A stretch of DNA of 64,000 nucleotides. Source: Mesorhizobium ventifaucium. GTDB taxonomy: Bacteria > Pseudomonadota > Alphaproteobacteria > Rhizobiales > Rhizobiaceae. The translations under genes were made by a program, and so were the position numbers. Positions 25,943 through 33,918 of this stretch are shown in pieces (positions within the stretch are counted from its first letter, which is position 1; each line of letters opens with the position of its first letter). The notes under the pieces are model-generated. The model was not told the DNA's origin. It did no database searches and saw nothing but the letters and a program-made list of their open reading frames with translations. Location: assembly GCF_935822925.1 (NCBI RefSeq), contig NZ_CAKXZS010000004.1:62001-126000 (forward strand), given 5' to 3'.

Positions 25943-26515
25943 CTAGCTCGCATCCGCTGACTGGCGCAGCGCCTCGATCTCTGCCATCTGGATGCCCATT
26001 TCGACAAACGCGGTAAGAACTGAAAAGCGGTCCTCGAGCGCAACGCGTGCCAGTCCGGCCAGAACCCCCGCACTCACAGCGCGGGCGGCTGGCGGCGAGG
26101 CCGATAGCGCTGGCGCCCCCATAGCTGAACCGTTGCCATGCCGTCCTGCAGCCAGGGCAATCCAGGCGGCCGGCGTTGTTGGCGGCATTGCCGCAGCCTC
26201 GCTCACTTCCGGGCGATGGTGAGGGCTCTCCGGTTCGCTGACCCAGTCACGAACAAATGCGAGCAATTCCTGATCCCTGCCGTCGAGCAGAACGGTGAGG
26301 TGGCTCAGGCATTCATGGGCCCACCACACCGCAGCCCGCTCGGGAAGGAGATAGGCACAGAACGTAATCGCCTCCTCGGGCACCCGCCCGGCCAGGAGGG
26401 CGCGGCAAAATTCGATTGAAGGCTGTTCGGTCGGAAGTGCCACCATGTCCCTGGAAGCAGCGGGGCAGGCCATGAAGAGGTCCCGTGCCGTTTTGAAACG
26501 AAGCTCATTGGCCAT
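25943..26515 (-). CDS. Conserved hypothetical protein, T6SS-associated type
   Basis: 190 aa from the ATG at 26515. Helical throughout, with the conserved look of ARDLFMACPAASRDM, FCRALLAG and ITFCAYLLPERAAVWWAHECL. I recall similar ~200-aa proteins (DUF6931-like) in the T6SS loci of rhizobia, but that family name is from memory and unchecked. No signal peptide or membrane segment. The T6SS genes proper begin about 8 kb to the right. The 237 bp before it (25706-25942) hold no gene that I can support. Confidence 0.6.
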   Translation of the reverse strand: MANELRFKTARDLFMACPAASRDMVALPTEQPSIEFCRALLAGRVPEEAITFCAYLLPERAAVWWAHECLSHLTVLLDGRDQELLAFVRDWVSEPESPHHRPEVSEAAAMPPTTPAAWIALAAGRHGNGSAMGAPALSASPPAARAVSAGVLAGLARVALEDRFSVLTAFVEMGIQMAEIEALRQSADAS

Positions 26516-26794
26516 GGCGCCACGCTTTCCCCAGGGAACAATCGACACTGAAGCCCTGGACGGGGCGCGGGTCAAGTCTCCAGTCCCTAGTGGTCAAAAT
26601 CTGACGGTTGATACCCAAATCGAATTGCAGCAATGGGTGGGAAGTTGCCCCACAGCAGGTTTAACCTGAACGACAGGATTGCGCGCCAGGAGCCGACATT
26701 CCAGCTGAACTACTGGGCACTGGAGACGTCTCACACCGACTGGCCGTAGGTAACCGAGAACATGCACAGGGCGCGCCCGTGCCTGAAGTGCTTA

Positions 26795-27595
26795 TCAGCT
26801 CTGGTCTATAAAGGCCTCGAGATCGGCTGCGACGCGTTGGGGCCGTTCCCAATTCGGACAATGTCCGGTCTCTGGGTAGCTGAGCAGTTTGGATCCTCGG
26901 ATCGCGGTCACGAGGCGATCCTGATCGTTTCTGGAAAAGAGCACGTCGCGTTCGCCCCATATGAGGAGCGTCGGTGTGACAATCCGAGAAAGTTGCTCCG
27001 TGTCATCGTAAGCGAGCAAAGCGTCGAGCACGCCGCGCCAACGCCAAGCCGCCAGCTTCAGGCTTTCGGCAACGATCCGTTCGAAGAACGATTCGGGGAG
27101 GGGTACGTGCGCGGTGCTCGCCTGAAAATCGCGGGCGAACTCCACCAGCACCGGGTCTGGTAGCTCCATCAGTGTGGCCTGAACCTCCCGCGTGACCGGA
27201 GTGGCGGCCGACACACCGGTGCCGATCAAGACCAAGCGTGCGACTCGTTCGGGATTTGTGATCGCGACGTGTCGCGCGACGAAACTTCCGAAAGAGTGTC
27301 CGACGATGGTGGCGCGCTCGATGGAAACAGCGTCGAGAAACGCGACAGCATCAGCGGCGAATTCGTCGATCCCGTAACCGGCATCCAGCGCTTCCGAGTC
27401 ACCGAAACCTCGCTGATCCAGGACAAACGCATGAACCCGATGCGACAGCAACGGCAGAATACTGCTGAACGAGAACCAAGAGTCCGGCCACCCGTGCAGA
27501 AAGAGGATCGGGTCGCCGTCAGCATTGCCCTGTTCAGCGTAGTGAATCTGTGGACCCGTCGCCAGTCGAACAGTTGCGAATCGCAGGTCTCCCAT
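26795..27595 (-). CDS. Alpha/beta-fold hydrolase
   Basis: 266 aa from the ATG at 27595, with GGAG some 10 bases upstream. The oxyanion segment LFLHGWPDSW is near residue 31, the nucleophile elbow GHSFGS near residue 97, an acid in LLIWGERDVLF and the catalytic His in TGHCPNWE. That completes the triad of an epoxide-hydrolase or haloalkane-dehalogenase-like alpha/beta hydrolase. No signal peptide. It stands alone: the 279 bp before 26795 and the 606 bp after 27595 have no coupled gene. Substrate not predictable. Confidence 0.85.
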   Translation of the reverse strand: MGDLRFATVRLATGPQIHYAEQGNADGDPILFLHGWPDSWFSFSSILPLLSHRVHAFVLDQRGFGDSEALDAGYGIDEFAADAVAFLDAVSIERATIVGHSFGSFVARHVAITNPERVARLVLIGTGVSAATPVTREVQATLMELPDPVLVEFARDFQASTAHVPLPESFFERIVAESLKLAAWRWRGVLDALLAYDDTEQLSRIVTPTLLIWGERDVLFSRNDQDRLVTAIRGSKLLSYPETGHCPNWERPQRVAADLEAFIDQS

Positions 27596-28201
27596 CAACC
27601 GAACTCCGCTTTCTGAGTCGAAATTGCCAGCCGGCCGCACATCTTCGGGGCGTTTGCCATGTCGCTCTTTCAGCCGAGCGCAACCCGCTTACCAACGGCT
27701 GCGCCTTCTTGAATATGTGTCACACCTTGGACCGTGCTGCTCCCATTTCGCCCGTCGAGGTCAACATTCGCACCACTCCAACGGTTGGAAGCTGCTGCGG
27801 TCGGCAGTTCCGTCTGACATAATCCGTTCTTGTTTCGGCAGTTTCTCTGGATCGACGCCAGAGTGTTTCGTTTGTTTCAGCAGGACACAGAGCTCGCATG
27901 TCGCGCTACCGTCGCGCAGCGGACGCGTGGTCCCTCGGCCTAACAGTCGCTCACAATCTTTGGCGTGGAGGCCGAGTAGCGTATTGCCACGCCGTCACCA
28001 CATCCGGGTGCGGTTGCCACTGGGCTGAGGTGACGCCCATTGCTCTCTCCTTTGCTGGCTATCCAATTAAGCCATGGTGCCTGACTCGCTGATGAACGGC
28101 GGCGCGCCTCGATCGGACTTTTGGCCGGCAGCCCTGCGGGAAGTGAAATCCCCCTCCGGCCGTTGACCGGAGGGAGAGAAATCCCCTGCGGGAACGGCCC
28201 G
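27596..28201 (+). other. Intergenic region without a supported gene
   Basis: I see no reading frame with a ribosome binding site and protein-like composition here; frames on the plus strand are Arg/Cys-rich shadows. The only clear structure is the hairpin at 28152-28174 near the end of the TPR gene. A tract of lower GC content near 27820 may hold a promoter for the hydrolase, but no box stands out. Confidence 0.6.
28152..28174 (-). terminator. Hairpin after the TPR gene, possible terminator
   Basis: CCCTCCGG at 28152-28159 pairs with CCGGAGGG at 28167-28174 across a 7-base loop, 28 bases past the stop of the TPR protein at 28202. It is flanked by a direct repeat GAAATCCCC. There is no run of T on the minus strand after the stem, so it may only stabilise the mRNA end. 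Confidence 0.4.
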
Positions 28202-29986
28202 TCACAGCCGCTCCAGCGTCAGCGTGGCGGGGTCGCCACGCCAGGCTTTGGCGAGCTCAGCGGCGGCCTTGGCCTCGGCGGCACTGTCGCGCCTGGCCTT
28301 TGCCGTTTCCTTGAGGCCGAACAGCGCCCAGGCGCTGCCGCGCGCCTTGTCGAGCGCGGCCCGGAACTCCTTCTCGGCCTCTTCCGGATCGCCGGTACGC
28401 AGCAGGGCAGCGCCCAGCGACTGCCTCACCGGATAGTACCAGTAGGGCGGCTCCATGTAGGGGATCGTGTCCTCGACCTCGGCGGCCTTCCTCCAGATCG
28501 CCACGGCGCCCTCCAGGTCACCGTCGGCCTCGGCCGCGCGTGCCCGCACCGTTGCCTCAGCTACCTGCAGCACGGCCAGCGCGGGAATTCCCCAGGCGTC
28601 ATGGGTCGACCAGTCGGTCTCCGCCGCGATGCGGTGAATGGCGTCGGCCTCGGCGCGCGCGGCGGTAATATCCTTCTTTGCCGCCAAGGCGGCGCCGCGC
28701 ATATAATGCTGGACTGCCTTCACATAGGCTGGCGCGTCCGCCTGCACCGGCTTGGCCAGGACCATGTCTGGGTCGCCGTATTGCGCCCAGGCGAAATAAG
28801 GCGCCGCCTTGACCGGCTGCACGATCGGGATCGCAGCGGCGATCTCGTTGGTGAGCAGCGTGTCCAGCTTCTCAGCCTGGTCTAAGACGGTCGGCGCGTC
28901 ACCCAGAAGCTGCGCCGAGACCATCACGAAGTGGACATTGTGAGAATAATAGCCGATCGGGTAGACACCGACCGCACCGGTATCGGCAATGTAGGTCTCG
29001 TCGACCTTTGCGGCGGTGACGTTGGATGCGAGCGAGTCGGCGTAGCGGCCGACCCGATGGTAGATGTGGCTCGGCATATGGACGATGTGCCCGGCACCCG
29101 GCATCAGCGCGGCGAGTCGCTCGGCATAGGGCTCGGCCCGCTCCGGGCGGTCGGAAGCCTCCACCAGGTGGATGTAGAGGTGAATCGCCCAGGCATGGTC
29201 GGGCTTTTTCGTCACCACGGCTTCCAGCCGCTTCTGAGCGTCAGCTGCGCGGCCCTTCGGCTCCTTGCCGCCGGGCTGCCAATAGTCCCATGGCTGGGTG
29301 TCCATGGCCGCTTCCGCCGCGATCGTGGCGAGTTCCAGTTCGTGGGGATATTTGTCGGACAGGGCGGCCATGGCATCGGCGAAGGCCGCATCGAGGGCTT
29401 TGCGATCCGCGTTGGGATCGTCCGAGTAGCGGGCGGCGACGGCATCGATGAGGCCGCGCTCCTTGTCGGTCGCCGCTGAGGCGAGCGACTGTGCTTTTTT
29501 CAGCGCCGCGACGGCCGGTGCGTTCGCGGCAGGGTCCATCGGCACGTTGATGTTGGGTCCGAGTACAAGTGCTTCGCCGAGGAAGCACATCGCGCAACCC
29601 GGATCGAGACGCTGCGCCTTGCGGAAGGCGCGACGCGCCTCGGCGTGGTTGAAGTTGGCGGCCTGCCTCAGGCCCTGGTCGAAAAATTTCTGCGCGTCCG
29701 GGTTCTTCGTGCTGATCGGCCAGGTGAGCGTGCCGAGGTTGTCCCAAAGCGGCGGCTCGGCATCCTCGTAGGCCTTGACCGCCTCGGCGATGGGCGATTT
29801 GAGCGGTAGCGTCGCGGCGACGCAGTGCGCGATGGACAGGTCCTTCGGGAGCGGCACTCGCGTGGCGGCGGGAAGCTGAACACTGGCCGGGCCGCCGGCT
29901 GCATACGCGATGGCGGCGCCTGCGCCGAAACCTATGACTAAGAGTGCGGTCCATCCCGCGCCAGGCAGGAACTTGCGCAATTTCAT
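28202..29986 (-). CDS. Secreted tetratricopeptide repeat protein
   Basis: 594 aa, ATG at 29986 behind GGGAGG. A signal peptide or membrane anchor (residues 10-30, a hydrophobic stretch ending in AYAAGG) is followed by TPR-like helical repeats: FDQGLRQAANFNHAEARRAF near residue 105 and more through the rest. Also present are two CxxC-like cysteines (CAMC near residue 133) and a VHMPSHIYHRVG motif near residue 300. This last looks like a metal-site or heme-like motif but I cannot prove binding. Such proteins are widely conserved in proteobacteria with unknown function. Isolated gene with no coupled neighbour. Confidence 0.75.
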   Translation of the reverse strand: MKLRKFLPGAGWTALLVIGFGAGAAIAYAAGGPASVQLPAATRVPLPKDLSIAHCVAATLPLKSPIAEAVKAYEDAEPPLWDNLGTLTWPISTKNPDAQKFFDQGLRQAANFNHAEARRAFRKAQRLDPGCAMCFLGEALVLGPNINVPMDPAANAPAVAALKKAQSLASAATDKERGLIDAVAARYSDDPNADRKALDAAFADAMAALSDKYPHELELATIAAEAAMDTQPWDYWQPGGKEPKGRAADAQKRLEAVVTKKPDHAWAIHLYIHLVEASDRPERAEPYAERLAALMPGAGHIVHMPSHIYHRVGRYADSLASNVTAAKVDETYIADTGAVGVYPIGYYSHNVHFVMVSAQLLGDAPTVLDQAEKLDTLLTNEIAAAIPIVQPVKAAPYFAWAQYGDPDMVLAKPVQADAPAYVKAVQHYMRGAALAAKKDITAARAEADAIHRIAAETDWSTHDAWGIPALAVLQVAEATVRARAAEADGDLEGAVAIWRKAAEVEDTIPYMEPPYWYYPVRQSLGAALLRTGDPEEAEKEFRAALDKARGSAWALFGLKETAKARRDSAAEAKAAAELAKAWRGDPATLTLERL

Positions 29987-30226
29987 GTGAGCCTCCCATT
30001 GATTGCGGGCCGCGCCGGCGTCACGTTCTGGCGGCGCGCCCCCGACGTGACGATCATACCCCAAGAGGGTCTTCAGATCAGTTGCGACGCTATCGGCGCG
30101 CTTGCCTGGAATCTACGCCCCGGATGTTTCAGTCGTTGTTCTTGAGCGGTGCTGAAATGTTTCGATTGTATCACAATGCTCATTCCCCCTTGGGTTAGAA
30201 ACCGTTCGACGTGTGTCGGCGAGACT

Positions 30227-31699
30227 CTATCTTTCATGGGCGCCTCCGAGATGGACGTCCGGGCCAATACCTCTCATGTAAGCGCCTCGGTCGAGGTCTG
30301 CCTTGCCCGCGCCGGGCGCGTCACGTCCACCATCGTGCGGCAGCTCGCGCATTTCGATCGAGCCGAAGCCGGCTTTGCGCATCAACTCCTCGGCCTTCTC
30401 GCGGCGCCACTTGCGAGCCCGCCTAAGGAAGGACTGGTTCACGGGGCTGTGGGGCTTCAGCGCCAAGCGCTCGTTGGCGAGGGCTTCCGTCAGGCGGGTC
30501 AGGCCCCCGCGGGCTGCGGCCTCAGCCAGCGTCCAGTCGATGACGTCGCGCTGGGCGTGGCTGCCGCCGAAGCTATTGGCGATGAACCGTGTGCTATAGA
30601 GGCGATCGGCGGCCCTCTCGTAGTCGCCACGCCAGAATGCCGCGAATCCTTCGATCAGAGGCACTGCGGTCCTTCGCCCCCATTCGGCGATATCGGATCC
30701 CTCTGCAACGCTCCGGTAAGCCGAAACAAGCCGATCGACATCGCCGTCTCGGCCGGCGCCCAGATAGGCCATCACCGCGTGCCAGTCATTGAACGGATAA
30801 GTGCGGCCATCGGCATGGATGTCCCAATTCGCCGCCAGTTCTTTCCAGCGATCACCGACATCGTGGCCTGAGAGATGCAAGCGCCAGAGAAGTGCTGACG
30901 CATCGATCATGTCAAGCGCGACGGTACTGCGGTCCTGCCGGATCGGCCCGTCATAAAGCGCGAAAACCTCATCGACCTGACCGAGATCGAGGTGATAGAG
31001 CGAGCGATGCCACCAGTTGTGGACCTTGAAGAAATTGTCGTCGCCCGACCAGTAAGGTTGGCGGGCGATCATCCAGCCGATGCCGTCTTCGGCCCGCCCC
31101 TGCATTTCCATGACATGGGCGACGGCGTGGTGGGCCCAGCAGTCGAGCGGCTGCAGATCGAGCGCGCGCCGGCCCGCGTCTTCGGCCCGCCCATAGTCGC
31201 CGGTCTCCTCGAGGCCGAACGAATACATCCCGAGTAGGATAGAATAGCCCGGCATGTCCGCCGACCAATTCGACAGGGCCCGCGCGATCCTGTCGCGCAA
31301 GTCCCGTGCGTTTGCGCGGTAGAAATCCATCAGGTGGCCTGACTGCGGATGGTCCACGCTGTGACGATCGAGGGCCACGGCGGCGGCGGTCCACTGTCCC
31401 TCGAGGAGGAGGTCGAGCGCGGCGACGTGCGAGGCCTCACGTTCGGAAAGCCGCTGGCTCTTCACCCTGGCGACGATCGCCTTCGCTTCCTTCGTCGCTC
31501 CAGGTTCGGTCGCGAGGCCGAACAGATGCGCTTTGAGGATATGCGCCATGGCGAAGTCGGGGGCGAGTTCGATGGCGCGGTTCAGTAAGCCAACGGGGTC
31601 GCCGCGATAGATATTGAAAGCCTCCACGGCCTCGTTGTAGAGCTTTACGGTCTCGACCGTGGCACCTGAAAGGGCGTTATTCTGATTGTCAGTAATCAC
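30227..31699 (-). CDS. TPR family 38-like protein
   Basis: 490 aa from a GTG at 31699 with AAGAGGAA upstream. It has TPR-like helical hairpins throughout, without signal peptide. Motifs such as AHHAVAHVMEMQGR near residue 180, PYWSGDDNFFKVHNWWHRSLYHLDLG near 220 and WDASALLWRL-like segments are typical of the family that includes human TTC38; the bacterial members are cytoplasmic with no known activity. The gene faces the frameshifted AraC regulator from 193 bp away, so it is a natural target of that regulator. Confidence 0.75.
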   Translation of the reverse strand: MITDNQNNALSGATVETVKLYNEAVEAFNIYRGDPVGLLNRAIELAPDFAMAHILKAHLFGLATEPGATKEAKAIVARVKSQRLSEREASHVAALDLLLEGQWTAAAVALDRHSVDHPQSGHLMDFYRANARDLRDRIARALSNWSADMPGYSILLGMYSFGLEETGDYGRAEDAGRRALDLQPLDCWAHHAVAHVMEMQGRAEDGIGWMIARQPYWSGDDNFFKVHNWWHRSLYHLDLGQVDEVFALYDGPIRQDRSTVALDMIDASALLWRLHLSGHDVGDRWKELAANWDIHADGRTYPFNDWHAVMAYLGAGRDGDVDRLVSAYRSVAEGSDIAEWGRRTAVPLIEGFAAFWRGDYERAADRLYSTRFIANSFGGSHAQRDVIDWTLAEAAARGGLTRLTEALANERLALKPHSPVNQSFLRRARKWRREKAEELMRKAGFGSIEMRELPHDGGRDAPGAGKADLDRGAYMRGIGPDVHLGGAHER

Positions 31700-31891
31700 G
31701 ATCGCTTTTTCCTCTTGGGCGCTTAGACAATCAGGATCATAATCGCATTGATTGCCAGCACGACTTTGCTTGGCAATCGACTGCCAGTTCTTCGGTTTCG
31801 GTGCTAAGCTAGACCGTTGCGAAAGGGCAGGAAATGACTCATGCGCCGGAACTCTTAATCGATCCGCTGCTTATGAGGGGAATGTGGCCTA

Positions 31892-32858
31892 GTGGATGCC
31901 CTGCTGGACATAGTGCGGGCGATGCGCCTCACAGGTGGCGTCTTCCTCGAGGCGGAATTCACTGCGTCCTGGTGTATCTCCTCGAAAATTGCCCCGGAAG
32001 ATTGCAGGCCCTTCACGCCCGAGCCACGCCACATCATCGGTTTTCACTATATTACGGCCGGCCGCTGTCTTTTGAAGGTCGACGGTCAGCAGCCGATGGT
32101 GGTCGAGCGTGGGCAACTCATCGTGCTGCCGCGCAACGACGAACACGTGCTCGCAAGTGCTTCGAATCTGCGGCCCGTCAAACTCCCATCATCTGATCCA
32201 ACCGGGGCCGGACGGGGGCTTAGCGAGAATCGTTTACGGCGGGGGCGGTGAGCCGACGCAGATCTTGTGCGGCTTCCTTGGCAGTGACGTTCCCTACAAC
32301 GCTTTCATCGCGCTGCTGCCGAATGTCTTGAAGCTCGATGCCGCCGACGGAGCTTCCGCAACCTGGATAGAGAGCAATTTCCGCTTCGCCGCGAGGGAAT
32401 TGGCGGGGGGGCGTGCCCATTCGCCGGCAATCCTCGCAAAGCTGGCCGAACTCCTCTTCATGGAGGCTGTCCGTCGCTACTTCACGTCGCAGCCGCCCTT
32501 GGACAGCTCCCTGGCAGCAGGAATGCGTGACCCGATCGTCGGACGCGCACTCGGGCTCATTCACGGTCAGATTGCCAGGCGTTGGACCACGGAAGATCTC
32601 GCGCGGGAGATCGCCCTGTCCCGCTCGGCTTTTGCCGAGCGCTTCACACGCGTCATCGGCGAACCACCTATGCGATACATCGTCCGGCAGAGATTGGAAC
32701 AAGCCTCTGCACAGCTGAAAGAGTCCGCCGATTCGATTGCGCGGATCGCATACGACGTAGGCTACAAATCCGAAGTGGCCTTCAACAGGGCGTTCAGACG
32801 CGAATATGGCGTACCGCCGGCGGCCTGGCGTCGGGGCCATGCTGCTCGCCAGGTCTGA
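31892..32858 (+). pseudogene. AraC-family regulator broken by a single-base frameshift
   Basis: Two frames complete one protein. The first (31892 on) encodes the N-terminal cupin-like sensor part: GGVFLEAEFTASW, FHYITAGRCLL, GQLIVLPRNDEHVLAS. The second, starting after about 32180 in the next frame, continues with HHLIQPGPDGGLARIVYGG, then the AraC DNA-binding domain with two helix-turn-helix segments (LAREIALSRSAFAERFT and IARIAYDVGYKSEVAFNRAF) to a stop at 32858. Joining them needs one base removed around the AAA at 32180-32182. It is thus a pseudogene, a programmed shift or an assembly error. It is divergent from the TTC38-like gene. Confidence 0.8.
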
Positions 32859-33179
32859 CCGGTAGGCGGAACAGTGAGGAGGATGGCATTCCGGCTCCAA
32901 AGAAGGTGGGCAGCGACAACATCAGTTCCGACGCTCAGCATCACGAGCCAAAGTTCAGGAGAAAATCCGTATTCGGCCGATTTGCGGTCCTAGCTTGTTC
33001 TATCCTGAAGGGCAGGAAAGGGTCGTCTCGCGTCCTTCTACATGTACCAAGCGTCAGGTCTTCACGACTAGCAAGATGCAACTGCCCCCACTATGCTCGA
33101 CGTTTTGACAGACAACCGCTTCGCAATTTGGTACTGTCCGCACTCGATGAAATCGATGCTCAAGACAGGAGTAACCGTT
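32859..33179 (+). other. Intergenic region without a supported gene
   Basis: About 320 bp between the AraC remnant and the OmpA-domain gene. Frames here are short and of unlikely composition. The promoter of the OmpA-domain gene must lie in the final 100 bp, but no box is obvious. Confidence 0.5.
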
Positions 33180-33710
33180 ATGCGGTTGGGCAGTTTAGCC
33201 TTCGTGTTTACGGTCGCGTTTTTTTCGACCCATGCTTTTGCTGATCCGCTTCAGAAATCAGAAGACATCGTGAAGTTTTTCGACGCGGCGAGCGAGCTCG
33301 GCCCGCCGCGTGGAATTTGCGTCGGCACCGAAGAAGAGTGCAACAGCAAGAACAAAGCAGCGCCTGCCGAAAAAACCAGCCTCGACATGCTGATCAATTT
33401 CGGCCTGGATTCTGCGGAACTCGATGCAACTGCGCGCGCTGAACTGGATGAGTTCGCCAAGGCGTTGAAGGACAGCCGACTGAGCACTCTGAACTTCGTT
33501 GTTGAGGGTCACACCGATGCTACCGGCTCGGCTGACTACAACGAGGGGCTGTCGGAACGGAGAGCGAGATCGGTAACAACCTTCCTCACCTCCAACGGCG
33601 TCGATCCTGCCCGCATCAAAGCGACAGGCCTGGGCGAAGCGAGTCCGCGCAACCCCAATCCATTCGATCCGGTAAACCGCCGGGTGGAAATGCGGATAAG
33701 GACTGAGTAG
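33180..33710 (+). CDS. OmpA-domain periplasmic/outer membrane protein
   Basis: 176 aa, ATG at 33180 behind CAGGAG. Signal peptide residues 1-20 (ends HAFA). The C-terminal part is an OmpA/MotB peptidoglycan-binding domain: the INFGLDSAELDATAR opening, VEGHTDATGSADYN and LSERRARSVTTFL with the Asp/Arg pair that contacts diaminopimelate, and the closing NRRVEMRI. No beta-barrel or lipobox is visible, though a Cys pair (CVGTEEEC) lies between the signal peptide and the domain. It ends just before the T6SS locus and could anchor something to the cell wall there, but the operon direction is opposite. Confidence 0.8.
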   Translation: MRLGSLAFVFTVAFFSTHAFADPLQKSEDIVKFFDAASELGPPRGICVGTEEECNSKNKAAPAEKTSLDMLINFGLDSAELDATARAELDEFAKALKDSRLSTLNFVVEGHTDATGSADYNEGLSERRARSVTTFLTSNGVDPARIKATGLGEASPRNPNPFDPVNRRVEMRIRTE

Positions 33711-33723
33711 CTGGAGCGTGGGC

Positions 33724-33875
33724 GCTAGAGCATTTTGCAGCCAAGTGGAATCACTTGGCGTCGCAGAAGTGCGGCTAAAACAAATAGATAGAGCGGGATG
33801 CCTCGTTCAATTTGAACGCATCCCGCTCTGGACTAAGACCAGACCCGCGCGTCCTTTTTGACGCGAACCGGGGGG
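33724..33875. repeat. Composite palindromic intergenic repeat of rhizobial type
   Basis: Three hairpins follow one another: CCAAGTG-GAAT-CACTTGG at about 33740-33757; a 12-bp stem AGAGCGGGATGC/GCATCCCGCTCT at 33790-33829 with a GTTCAA/TTGAAC inner palindrome; and GCGTC-CTTTTT-GACGC at about 33848-33863. This set (AGAGCGGGATGC stem plus GCGTCCTTTTTGACGCG) is a mosaic element I recall from many Mesorhizobium and Rhizobium genomes. It lies between two converging genes, and the second and third hairpins could terminate transcription from both sides. Confidence 0.7.
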
Positions 33876-33918
33876 TCGGCGCAGCAAAACCGATTCCGAT
33901 AGGGGCCACGTCGCTGGC

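Noticed and set aside
26581..26794. Possible gene remnant between the hydrolase and the 190-aa protein
   Set aside because: No frame resembles a known protein, and no repeats or target duplications mark an insertion.
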